DNA from: JBBIQS01 sp037442205 | GTDB lineage: Bacteria; Myxococcota; Myxococcia; Myxococcales; UBA5297 | Direction of reading: 5' to 3' | NCBI GenBank assembly: GCA_037442205.1 | Contig: JBBIQS010000033.1 | Location: 14,703-78,702, forward strand | Length of the DNA: 64,000 nucleotides | Part shown: one piece after another, positions 43,701-49,538 of the stretch | How the letters are laid out: each line of letters starts with the position of its first letter | Numbering within the stretch: the stretch's first letter is position 1 | Made by a program: the position numbers and the translations under genes | The notes under the pieces: model-generated | Database searches by the model: none | What the model was told of the DNA's origin: nothing | The model's input: the letters and a program-made list of their open reading frames with translations, nothing else

Positions 43701-44254
43701 GAGAGGCTCGCCTCCGTCCGGCGGCCCCTGGCGTCGAGTGCCCAGGGCGGCGCCAGGCGCAGGCGCGCCATCCCCGAGTCGTCCACCACCTCGCCGCTGG
43801 GGAGCAGCCGGCCCCCATCGACAATCACCTGGTAGTCGAAGCGGCGCGGCGCACTCGGCCCCCGCAGGAACAGCAGTTCCTCGTAGCGCCCGGGGCTCGC
43901 CACCTGGACGACGTCGGTGTCCGAATAGGCGTCGCGGAAGACCGTGGCCGCGCCGTCGCTGGCTGCGGCGGCGACGCTCGCTCCCAGCGCGCGAACCTGA
44001 AGCTCGAGGCCGGCCGCCGACAGCCGGAGCGGGGCCTCGGCAGAGGCGGGCGGAGCCCCCACCACGTCGGCAGAGCGCCCGGTGGGCAGGCGTTCGTCCG
44101 CTCGGCTTTGCAGGCGGTCGGCGGCGGCGGGGAAGCGCTCTCGCAGCTGCTGGAGGAAGTGCTCGGCGCGAGTGCGGTCAGGGTCTCGGCAGGCGCTCCC
44201 GGCCAGGGTCAGCAGCGCGGCGAGGGCAATCGCCGCGCGAGCATGGCGTGGCAT
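36584..44254 (-). CDS. giant kelch/Cys-rich surface lipoprotein fused to a second secreted protein
   Basis: 2556 residues. The lipoprotein-type signal ends at about Cys22 (LAGSACRD). Residues about 215-1290 hold roughly fifteen to twenty kelch/galactose-oxidase-like blades (LxDGRVLVAGG...YDPATGSW). Residues about 1325-2140 hold thirteen copies of a roughly 52-residue Cys-rich repeat (GQPC...C.SGFCVDGVCC...C.ACN). This is followed by a MYXO-CTERM-like tail: CGCNAGGGG, a hydrophobic stretch and RRRR. Such a tail should end the protein, yet the frame continues without a stop into another signal-like segment, a Pro/Ala/Lys linker, a CsgG/TolB-N-like domain and a beta-barrel-like end. The two halves may be separate genes or a true fusion. 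It converges on the caspase gene, four bases apart. Confidence 0.88.
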   Translation of the reverse strand: MPRHARAAIALAALLTLAGSACRDPDRTRAEHFLQQLRERFPAAADRLQSRADERLPTGRSADVVGAPPASAEAPLRLSAAGLELQVRALGASVAAAASDGAATVFRDAYSDTDVVQVASPGRYEELLFLRGPSAPRRFDYQVIVDGGRLLPSGEVVDDSGMARLRLAPPWALDARGRRTEASLSIEGDQLTIALDTSGLEAPILLDPSWETTVGTFGQARYDQALALMSDGRLLACGGTADGTTALARCDWYEPLAGTWTAEPSPMAVGHLGATATLLGNGTLLVCGGGNASCETFDPVLRAWTATAPMAAPRSFATATLLANGRVLIAGGDAAGLAELYDPTKRSFSAAGSIAPRARAAAARLGDGRVLVVGGTIASGPVANADLYDPATGSWTAANLPSPRSEHSATRLRTGGVLVAGGTSTGTDVLASALLFDEAKGTWAATASGLVTGRRAHASVLLPSGKALLLGGSDGAASLASTELYDGLSKGFWQSVPLKAARQQASAAVLASGDVLVLGGKAAGAALSSSERYTVDPAVTPVNSMAIPRKGASMTVLASGKVLVAGGYTDGTTVTATAELLDPATGSWAPAGSMVYPEVGHSAHLLADGRVVKIPAEVIPFPPYSTQSIQPEIYDPATNLWSALGPTILAAYRTTALLADGRILAVTASGASLLDPNTGTWVSTPPMNAPRIGGTLTRLSTGKVLLAGGRAGTVLASCEVFDPAAGPAGAWALAGPLAAGRASHTASLLLDGRVLVAGGEDAAGNRVATAEIYDPKTSSWTAAPGLAQARYKHVALTLPSGRVAVAGGQPGLTGPMTASVELYDPGVDRWLPSPGLALARMTFSAAVLHDGSILMAGGNPGTAPATAAAELYREQVGGWRRPAPMTQLLRPLAATPLPGGKALILGSGTISSAEIFDPATGTFTRAASMGTVRVDPLDRDPRPSPFTATLLPTGKVLVTGGGLSYFQQVSTAEIYDPTANSWTPTTGPMAVARFRHSAVALADGRVLIAGGATSCDYTHDIFDPSTGSFTATTSATLTCVSQMLRLADGKVLGLHRTDGSFRIYDPTTNSWSIAGYLRTLRITGDPTLTLLPSGKVLVAGGVDASGAALASAELFDPAKGASAFTAPMTFPRVGHSAVLLPTGKVLVAGAAPPIYFPPTNASTMSNASAEFYDPQTETWRPTIPMENAHLLQAALLMPGAAALLVGTTNGATTTEALLSDPGLDVFAPARPTIATAPAWAAPGDTVALTGSGFRGPAGASGGTSSGAVADLPVLTLMPADGSGLHRFPASSFDDSTLTAKLPAGLGIGHYLLFVTTAGIPSVAAPMQIGKGVVGGPCTADVQCTSGHCVNGVCCASVCGTCQACNLAPTPGICLSVTAGAEDGRTCTLSRACDGTGLCRLRSGQPCAAGSDCLSGFCVDGVCCQSACAATCQSCNVAPVPGMCVPTPAGQPARSGCSGTAACDGAGACKKLSGQPCAAASECQTGFCADGFCCDLPCTGACLACNNPQHQGACGPAPQFSARGCLATQSCDGFGSCKLANGQACATGADCASGRCADGVCCGGSCGPCQACNLPGKLGSCADVAAGQTTASCAAPNACDGLGKCLLVAGSACTGASQCASGFCVDGLCCDGACGGTCQACNLVGRRGTCTPVAAGAPDPDTCAAPKSCDGSGSCKLTAAQACAANGECLSGFCAGGLCCDAACAGPCESCSLAGNLGKCLPVPAGLSAPACAAPRACDGAGVCKLVAAQACASPADCLSGFCVDGQCCDSACTGICQACNVPNKLGSCTPVPRGAADLDTCLAPAVCDGAGACLKVAGQSCAGPSECLSGSCVDGKCCEGACASLGQPCSDKSKCASGQCVDGVCCEGACTGTCQACNVPGSIGRCSPVPKGQLDPDTCAAPNACDGSGGCAMKPSGQICQSAAECLSGHCIDGFCCDSACAGACQACNVPERQGICSSVPRGQGDGKACVGAQACDGAGACLWRQGQPCGDGSQCVTGQCVGNVCCENSCAGQCRSCNLPGKEGQCAFVPAGEQDRDCGGLALACDGAGKCKARNGVPCTGGTECADGRCVDGVCCDSDCAGSCMACGLPGHLGVCTAVPQNETFAGRGCDGSCDGQGTCKRAAGQGCAAAEDCASGYCEKGACQVGGPAAADPNLFAPPRCGCNAGGGGPLLAALGALVALRRRRSAAALAVALLIPAMAFSAEKPKPAKPKPPAAAAKKAPEPPTPPAAATAPAADASTSPPASPIPPPAASAQPAPPPAPSAPAAEAAAAPVASPAKPKAVKVAFLGMQAGLGVESGVAEIVSASFLASIQERPTVRVVSTKELQAVLSYERQRQLIGCSDSGCLAEIGGALGVDQLLSASLGRLGDTLVFSAQLFNAHKAQVEKRYSAQSNGSAEDELLDMSAEAAVGLFGPSPVARTKASAGRTVIQARLEVMLAQERGGAVAATVGYRLLQSLTASAGVLVTGQMGLLARLEWVPFNAQGKVRPVLALEVPVLFARSVAAGIGGSAGVQVSLTRWLSLGLEVPGTWFFTAPAGAQRGYLFAGPTVALAL

Positions 44255-44486
44255 GGCTGCTCCAATGGATGGATGGCGGGCAAGAAAGCGACGACATCCT
44301 ACCTTCCCCAGCAGGCGGAGTGGGGTTCACTTGTTTGCCTTGTTTGGAATGCAAAACAGCGGCGGCTCCTCGGGCGCGACGGGGCCGCGGCCAACTGAGG
44401 AGCCGCCGAAAGCGGCAGCGAGAGCGGCACTCCCGTCCGGCGTCAGGGCGGCCGGCTGCGAAATGGAGCGCGCCGCGTCGCGGGAG

Positions 44487-45104
44487 CTACCTGGAGACGC
44501 GCAGCGCCACCTCGTCGCCGGTGCGGGCGTTGGTCAGGCGCAGAGCCACGAACTTGGCCTTGACGCCCTGCAGCTTCTCCTTGCCCTTGCCCGGCAAGGT
44601 CCAGATCCCCAGCGGCCTGAACACCAGGTGGATCTTGAGGTTGCCGGTGCGGATCATCCGGTCCATGTCCATCGGCATCCAGTCGTTGGGCAGTTGGACG
44701 TCGAGCGGCATCAGCGGCACCCGCGGGTTGCCGTTGGCGTCCTGGCCCACCGGCGCGCCCTCGGTCAGCGCCAGGCCGTTGCCCTCGAAGAACGGGGTCA
44801 GCTGCAGCTTGTACTGGCGGGTGGCGGGGTTGAAGCTGCCGGCCTGGATCATCCGCGAGGCTGCGTCGCCCAGGATCACGTGGAAGCTCTTGCCGGTCAG
44901 CTCGGCGCGGACCTTCTTGGCGTTGGCCTCGCACTCGCGCTTCTCCAGCGAGGCGCCGCACTCGCCGACGTACTTGTCGAGGAACGAGGTGAGGCTGTCC
45001 AGGCTCTCGGCGGCGTCGCGCAGCTTGGCGAACTCGGGCGGGGCCTCGCCCAGGGCAGGAGTCGCCAGCGTCAGCATCAGCAGCGCGGGAAGGCAAGGCC
45101 TCAT
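44487..45104 (-). CDS. secreted protein of unknown function
   Basis: 205 residues from ATG at 45104, with GGAGGAA seven bases upstream; a longer frame is not needed because a full signal peptide (PCLPALLMLTLATPALG) starts here. The mature protein is mixed alpha/beta with one Cys pair (Cys in VGECGASLEKREC) that may form a disulphide in the periplasm. Repeated PLMPLDVQLPNDWMPMD-type segments give it a Met/Pro-rich middle. No family is recognised. It is divergent from the PilZ gene, with overlapping upstream regions. Confidence 0.78.
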   Translation of the reverse strand: MRPCLPALLMLTLATPALGEAPPEFAKLRDAAESLDSLTSFLDKYVGECGASLEKRECEANAKKVRAELTGKSFHVILGDAASRMIQAGSFNPATRQYKLQLTPFFEGNGLALTEGAPVGQDANGNPRVPLMPLDVQLPNDWMPMDMDRMIRTGNLKIHLVFRPLGIWTLPGKGKEKLQGVKAKFVALRLTNARTGDEVALRVSR

Positions 45105-45206
45105 GAAGTCGTTCCTCCAAAGCAAGGGGTCGTTGCCTTGTACCGCAACTGGCCGTTCACTTTCGACGGAGGGCGGTGTGTGCCGGGGTGCGTCATGGTA
45201 GCTTTT

Positions 45207-45234
45207 TTGACTACATCTGCGCACCCGCTACAGT
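45207..45234 (+). promoter_or_regulatory. predicted promoter of the PilZ gene
   Basis: TTGACT at 45207-45212, a 16-base spacer and TACAGT at 45229-45234, 25 bases before the GTG start. The -10 is identical to that of the MinD-like gene. Confidence 0.65.
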
Positions 45235-45258
45235 GAGCTCAAACGTCGGAGGTGAGCA

Positions 45259-45627
45259 GTGAAAGAGCGCAGAGACTCGATCCGGTTCGACAAGGCCTTC
45301 ACGGTCTACCTCGCGGGCGAAGAGGGAATGACCCGAGGGATCGCCCGAAACATCAGCGACGGCGGCATGTTCATCGAGACCCGCGAGCCGTACCGGCTGG
45401 GGGCGCGGATCAAGGTGACCTTCGTGTCGCCGGAAAATGGGACCGAGATCACAGTGGTGGGCGAGGTCCGCTACCAGTGCTTCCTGTCCTACGGCGCCGA
45501 CAACAACGGCGAGAACCAGCTGCGGGGCATGGGCGTGCGCTTCGTGGAGATCGCCGAGTCGGAGCAAGGGCTGACCCAGCCGCTGGCCGGGGCCGCCGGC
45601 GCCGAGCGCAGCCGGGTGTTCCACTGA
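45259..45627 (+). CDS. PilZ-domain cyclic-di-GMP receptor
   Basis: 122 residues from a GTG codon with GGAGGTGAG five bases upstream. Both PilZ binding motifs are present: RxxxR as R5-D-S-I-R9, and NxSxxG as N31-I-S33-D-G-G36. The core beta barrel continues to about residue 105 (GARIKVTFVSPENGTEI and LRGMGVRFVEI). PilZ proteins bind cyclic di-GMP and change partner interactions, often controlling motility, adhesion or secretion. It is a stand-alone receptor with its own promoter. The neighbouring glutamate dehydrogenase is on the opposite strand and ends 52 bases away. The partner is unknown. Confidence 0.9.
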   Translation: MKERRDSIRFDKAFTVYLAGEEGMTRGIARNISDGGMFIETREPYRLGARIKVTFVSPENGTEITVVGEVRYQCFLSYGADNNGENQLRGMGVRFVEIAESEQGLTQPLAGAAGAERSRVFH

Positions 45628-45679
45628 GCCGGAGCGGGGAGCGGGCGGCGGGCCGGCAGCAGGCCTGCCGACTTCGTAG

Positions 45680-47212
45680 CTAGCTGTGGGAGAAGCCTTC
45701 GAGCGTGTAGTGCGACGAGATCCGCTTGAGGGCCAGGACCATCGCCGCCAGCCGCAGGTCGCACTCCTTGCCGACGGCGAAGGGGCGCGAGTCGTGCAGG
45801 TCGGAGCGCGACGGTGAGTTGGCGGCGATGTCGCGGATGATCCGGTAGTTGGCGCGCAGCGTCCGCTCCAGGCGGCTGACCACGTCCTGCTCGGACCAGT
45901 GCTCCATGCGCTGGTTCTGCAGCCACTCGTAGTAGCTGACAGTGAGCCCGCCGGCGTTGGCGATGACGTCGGGGATCAGGTCGATGCGCCGGGCGTAGAG
46001 GATCTCGTCGGCCTCGGGCAGGCAGGGGTTGCTGGCGGCCTCGGCCACCACCTTGACCTTGAGGCGCTGGGCGATCTCGCCGGTGATCTCGCCGCCCAGG
46101 GCGGCGGGGATCAGCACGTCGGCCGGCAGCTCGAAGAAGTCCTTCTTGGAGATGGCGCTGGCCAGCGGGAAGCCCGCCACGGTCTTCTTGAGATTGGCCG
46201 GGTTGTCGAAGACGTGGCGCAGCAGCGCGTCGACGTCGATGCCGTCGGGGTTGTAGATGGTGCCGAAGGCGTCGTTGATCGCCACCGGGCGCATCCCGGC
46301 CTGGGCCAGCACCACCGCGGCGTTGGAGCCGACGTTGCCGAAGCCCTGCAACAGGAAGCTCTTGCCCTTGAGCGACTCGCCGCGGCGCTGGGCCCACTCG
46401 TCGAGGCAGTAGCTCAGCCCCATGCCCACCGCGCGGTGCCGCCCCTCGGAGCCGCCGATGCGGATGTCCTTGCCGGTGACCGCCCCGCGCACCCGGTGGC
46501 GCTCGCGCTCCCCGTCGGTGAACTGGCGGAGCATGATCGCCATGGTCTCGGAGGTGGTGCCGACCTCGGGAGCCAGGATGTCGAGCTCGGGGCCGACCAG
46601 GCGCTTGAGCCGGTACATGTAGCGCAGGCTGATCTGCTCCAGCTCCTCCTTGCCGTAGGCCAGGGGGTCGATCTTGATCCCGCCCTTGGCCCCGCCGAAG
46701 GGCAGGTCGACGATGGCGCTGCTCCAGGTGACGCGGGCGGCCAGCGACTTGAACAGGTCGAGGGAGACGTCCTTGTGGAATCGGACGCCGCCCTTGTACG
46801 GGCCGCGGGCCTGGTTGTGCTGGACGCGGTAGGCCTTGAAGCGCTTGACCTGGCCGGGCTCGAGGCGGAACAGGGAGCCGCCGGGCAGGCGGATGACGCC
46901 CTGGCGGATGGTGACGTCGGAGCCAAGCAGGGCGCGGCCTTTGAGGAGCAGGGTGCCGTCGGCGAGGTGCTCGAGGGCGTTGGGGTCGCGCAGCACCGAG
47001 GCCGGCAGGTCGGCGAAGCGCGGCTGCTCGGAGTCGGGGACCGGGACCAGCCGGTCCTTGAGCCTGACCGTGACGTAGAAGATGTGCTCGTAGTCCGGCT
47101 CCTCGAGCTCGAGGCGGACGCGGTGGTCGAGGGTGACCAGGTCGGCGGCGCGATGGAAGATCTCCATCGAGTCGGTGTAGACGGTCCGCTTGTGACCTTC
47201 GCGCGCGCGCAT
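45680..47212 (-). CDS. divergent glutamate dehydrogenase-family protein
   Basis: 510 residues. A long N-terminal extension (about 1-125) precedes the GDH dimerisation core: ARGPYKGGVRFH with Lys140, and the substrate site VDLPFGGAKGGI with Lys176. The C-terminal Rossmann domain has GFGNVGSNAA. The family catalyses NAD(P)-dependent oxidative deamination of glutamate. Two conserved positions are altered. The catalytic Asp of PAPD/PAGD is Glu216 (LAPEVGT), and the Thr of the GRxxATG loop is Val262 (GRHRAVG). It could be a poor enzyme, use another amino acid, or act as a regulator. The start at 47212 is the first ATG; an internal ATG at residue 16 is also possible. Confidence 0.9.
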   Translation of the reverse strand: MRAREGHKRTVYTDSMEIFHRAADLVTLDHRVRLELEEPDYEHIFYVTVRLKDRLVPVPDSEQPRFADLPASVLRDPNALEHLADGTLLLKGRALLGSDVTIRQGVIRLPGGSLFRLEPGQVKRFKAYRVQHNQARGPYKGGVRFHKDVSLDLFKSLAARVTWSSAIVDLPFGGAKGGIKIDPLAYGKEELEQISLRYMYRLKRLVGPELDILAPEVGTTSETMAIMLRQFTDGERERHRVRGAVTGKDIRIGGSEGRHRAVGMGLSYCLDEWAQRRGESLKGKSFLLQGFGNVGSNAAVVLAQAGMRPVAINDAFGTIYNPDGIDVDALLRHVFDNPANLKKTVAGFPLASAISKKDFFELPADVLIPAALGGEITGEIAQRLKVKVVAEAASNPCLPEADEILYARRIDLIPDVIANAGGLTVSYYEWLQNQRMEHWSEQDVVSRLERTLRANYRIIRDIAANSPSRSDLHDSRPFAVGKECDLRLAAMVLALKRISSHYTLEGFSHS

Positions 47213-47325
47213 GAGGAGCCCGGGGGCGGTTCGAAAGGGGCGGGAGGATAGTGCCCGAGGGATGCGGGGTCAAACGGCGATCCAGCCGTGCTGCAGAGGG
47301 GCGAGCGGCTGGCTGCACTCAGGGA

Positions 47326-47353
47326 TTGAAGGCGCAACCGTCTGTGCTATAAC
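47326..47353 (+). promoter_or_regulatory. predicted tRNA-Thr promoter
   Basis: TTGAAG at 47326-47331, a 16-base spacer and TATAAC at 47348-47353, 39 bases before the mature tRNA. Spacing and -35 match the promoter of the MinD-like gene. Confidence 0.7.
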
Positions 47354-47391
47354 GCCGCCCCGCCGTGTCCGGAGCAGAGCAGTCCGGGGAC

Positions 47392-47464
<73 letters not shown>

Positions 47465-47484
47465 CAAGAAAATCCGCTGTGCTT

Positions 47485-47523
47485 ACGGGCTGTTTCCCTC
47501 GGGAGGCGGCCCGTTTTCGTTTG
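47485..47523 (+). terminator. intrinsic terminator after tRNA-Thr
   Basis: ACGGGC (47485-47490) pairs with GCCCGT (47509-47514), followed by TTTCGTTT. It ends the tRNA transcript 21 bases after the mature 3' end. Confidence 0.7.
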
Positions 47524-47592
47524 CGGGAAGCCCTGACACTCGAAAACGGGACTTCCTTAGAGGCCGGACTCGCGGCGCGCAAAGATGCTCCG

Positions 47593-47614
47593 TTTGCAGT
47601 TCATGAACTGCGAA
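47593..47614 (+). promoter_or_regulatory. palindromic operator, distal copy
   Basis: A 22-base near-perfect palindrome whose inner 16 bases, GCAGTTCATGAACTGC, are exactly palindromic. Arms follow TTYGCNGTT / AACNGCGAA with a four-base centre, the same consensus as the copy at 47743-47764, 150 bases downstream. Likely bound by the adjacent winged-helix protein. Confidence 0.7.
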
Positions 47615-47742
47615 CAGGCTCGATTCGTGCCCCCTATGAAGCGCAAGCCTCGAGTCGTGCTCGTGCTCATACCGCACCTTCAACTCTCTCGGGTGCGGCA
47701 CCTGTCGCGGCCAGGAAGATACCACTCATCGCGGCGTGCCTG

Positions 47743-47764
47743 TTCGCTGTTTGCAAACAGCGAA
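47743..47764 (+). promoter_or_regulatory. palindromic operator, proximal copy
   Basis: A perfect 22-base palindrome (24 with the flanking G and C) with arms TTCGCTGTT / AACAGCGAA, ending three bases before the ATG at 47768. Binding here would block translation initiation or transcription start, which suggests autoregulation. It is related to the copy at 47593-47614. Confidence 0.75.
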
Positions 47765-47767
47765 CAA

Positions 47768-48313
47768 ATGGCTAGATTCTGGGACGTGATCCTCAAGCCC
47801 CAAGACGTGCTGGTCTTGCTGAAGGTGTGCCTCCATCCCGAAGTCCGATGGACTGTTCGCGCCATGGGCGCGGAAGTCGGCCTAAGTGGCTCTGAGGCTT
47901 CTGCCGCGACGAAGCGATTGGTGCAGGCTCGTCTGGTGGTGTCGGGCGCGGGGGGGCGGGCGATTCCGGTTCGGGAGAGCGCGGTCGAGTTCTTGGTCCA
48001 CGGGGTTCGATACATCTTCCCGGCTGTTCGCGGGCCAGTCACTCGGGGAATCCCAACCGCCCATGCGGCCCCCGTTCTCATCGGGAATTTCGCCAAGCTC
48101 GAGGGGCTTCCGCCTGTCTGGCCTCACCCCGAGGGAATCGCGCGCGGCGAGTCCTTCAAGCCGCTCTACTCCTCTGCGCCGAAGGCGGCGTCCCGCGATA
48201 CAGCGATGTATGCGGCACTGGCCCTCATCGACGCGATTCGCGGAGGGAATGCTCGGGAGCGCGCGCTGGCGACGAAGCTGCTCAGCGAAATGATCATGAA
48301 GGCGGGAGAGTGA
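47768..48313 (+). CDS. winged-helix DNA-binding protein, probable antitoxin-like autoregulator
   Basis: 181 residues from ATG at 47768. The frame is open from 47585, but the upstream part crosses both operators and reads as non-coding, so the internal start is preferred. No ribosome site precedes it, so the message may be leaderless. Residues about 10-70 (ILKPQDVLVLLKVCLHPEVR, then LSGSEASAATKRLVQARLVV) form a winged-helix fold of the MarR/AbiEi kind. The C-terminal 100 residues are a mixed domain of unknown type. The stop overlaps the nucleotidyltransferase GTG as GTGA. With operators at its own start, autoregulation is likely. The toxin-antitoxin role is inferred. Confidence 0.75.
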   Translation: MARFWDVILKPQDVLVLLKVCLHPEVRWTVRAMGAEVGLSGSEASAATKRLVQARLVVSGAGGRAIPVRESAVEFLVHGVRYIFPAVRGPVTRGIPTAHAAPVLIGNFAKLEGLPPVWPHPEGIARGESFKPLYSSAPKAASRDTAMYAALALIDAIRGGNARERALATKLLSEMIMKAGE

Positions 48314-49002
48314 GTCAGAACCTCGAAATGGTAGCGCTCGTGGCCGAGCGGCTGGGCGACCTTCGAGGAGAGGTTGTCTTCCTCGGCGGCGCGGTGACGG
48401 CTCTGCTTGTCACCGACCCGGCAGCCGCCGAGGTCAGGCCCACGACCGACGTGGATGTGATCGTGGACCTCGCTACTCATACCGACTACGCCCGACTTTC
48501 CGAGCGTCTACGCAAGCTGGGATTCCGGGAGGACACCTCCGAGGGCGCTCCGGCCTGCCGATGGCTTGTGGCAGGCGTGAAGGTGGACGTGATGCCCACG
48601 AACGAAGCGGTGCTCGGCTTCGGCAATCGCTGGTACGGCCCGGCCATCGAGCACGCCGAGGCGCGCACCGTTGGGGAACTGGCGGTGCGGGTCGTATCTG
48701 CGCCTTACTTCCTCGGGACCAAGCTCGAAGCTTTCGATGGACGCGGCGAGGGCGACTATCGAGCCAGCCATGACCTTGAAGATGTCATCGCAGTCGTCGA
48801 CGGAAGGTCGGAGCTGGTGGCGGATGTTACAGCGGCGCCGGAGGCCCTTCGCAACTATCTCAAACGGCGGATAGGGCAGCTTCTCGACGCCCCCAGGTTC
48901 ATCGAGGCGCTCCCCGGCCATCTGCCTGGCGACGCTGCTAGCCAGGGCCGTGCGCCGCTTGTGCTGGCGAGGCTCAAGGCACTCGCCGGAAGAGCAGGAT
49001 GA
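48310..49002 (+). CDS. nucleotidyltransferase-fold protein (AbiEii/DUF6036-like)
   Basis: 230 residues from a GTG codon overlapping the upstream stop. The NTase core has the GG helix motif (FLGGAVTALL, G26-G27) and the metal-binding TTDVDVIVD with Asp47 and Asp49, plus a third acidic candidate around LVAGVKVDVMP. The remainder (about 120-230) is helical. NTases of this group transfer nucleotides to tRNA or proteins in several toxin-antitoxin and abortive-infection systems, including AbiE and MenAT. Its pairing with a winged-helix gene and operators fits that theme. Target and toxicity are unknown. Codon use looks less GC-rich than neighbouring chromosome genes, hinting at acquisition. Confidence 0.85.
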   Translation: MSQNLEMVALVAERLGDLRGEVVFLGGAVTALLVTDPAAAEVRPTTDVDVIVDLATHTDYARLSERLRKLGFREDTSEGAPACRWLVAGVKVDVMPTNEAVLGFGNRWYGPAIEHAEARTVGELAVRVVSAPYFLGTKLEAFDGRGEGDYRASHDLEDVIAVVDGRSELVADVTAAPEALRNYLKRRIGQLLDAPRFIEALPGHLPGDAASQGRAPLVLARLKALAGRAG

Positions 49003-49053
49003 GTGCGAACAGTGGGATGCCGTCCGGGCCGTCGCCCGACCTATCTTCAGGTC

Positions 49054-49443
49054 ATGGCCGTCCCAATCACCCGCTTCCCCCTCCGCTTCGACGCCTGGTA
49101 CCGCGCCCTCTCCTCAACGCTGCTCCTGCCGCCCTCGAAGGCGTACGTCGAAGTGCAGGATGATCGAATCGCCGTCCGCATGGCATGGGCTTTCCGGGCC
49201 GAGTTCCCGAGAGCCGCGGTGCGCGCCGCATCCGAGCTGCACAAGCACCCGCTAAGCCGAGGAGTCCACGGGTGGGGAGGCCGCTGGCTGGTCAATGGCT
49301 CGGGAGACCGAATCGTCGTCATCGATCTCCAGCCGAGCCAGCATGGCTTCGTGGCCGGCTTCCCGGTTCGCCTGCGCCAGCTCATGGTCAGCGTCGAAGA
49401 GCCAGAGCGGCTGATCGCACTGCTGACGCAGAAGGATCCTTGA
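49054..49443 (+). CDS. uncharacterised 129-residue protein
   Basis: 129 residues from ATG at 49054; an upstream in-frame ATG at 49003 adds 17 low-confidence residues. Aromatic and Arg-rich, with a beta-rich pattern (KAYVEVQDDRIAVRMAWAFR, GGRWLVNGSGDRIVVIDLQP). There is no signal peptide or Cys. It resembles a small conserved bacterial family of unknown function with a WxxxxxxxLxL core, but I cannot name it. It is 51 bases downstream of the nucleotidyltransferase gene, may belong to the same accessory patch, and has no shared operon evidence. Confidence 0.65.
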   Translation: MAVPITRFPLRFDAWYRALSSTLLLPPSKAYVEVQDDRIAVRMAWAFRAEFPRAAVRAASELHKHPLSRGVHGWGGRWLVNGSGDRIVVIDLQPSQHGFVAGFPVRLRQLMVSVEEPERLIALLTQKDP

Positions 49444-49538
49444 GACAGCAAAGCAACCGGCCACCCGCACTCTGAGCGAGTAGCGCCGGCCGCGGGCGGC
49501 GGCTACCGTACGCCAGTCCTCCTCACCTCGAGGCTCCC

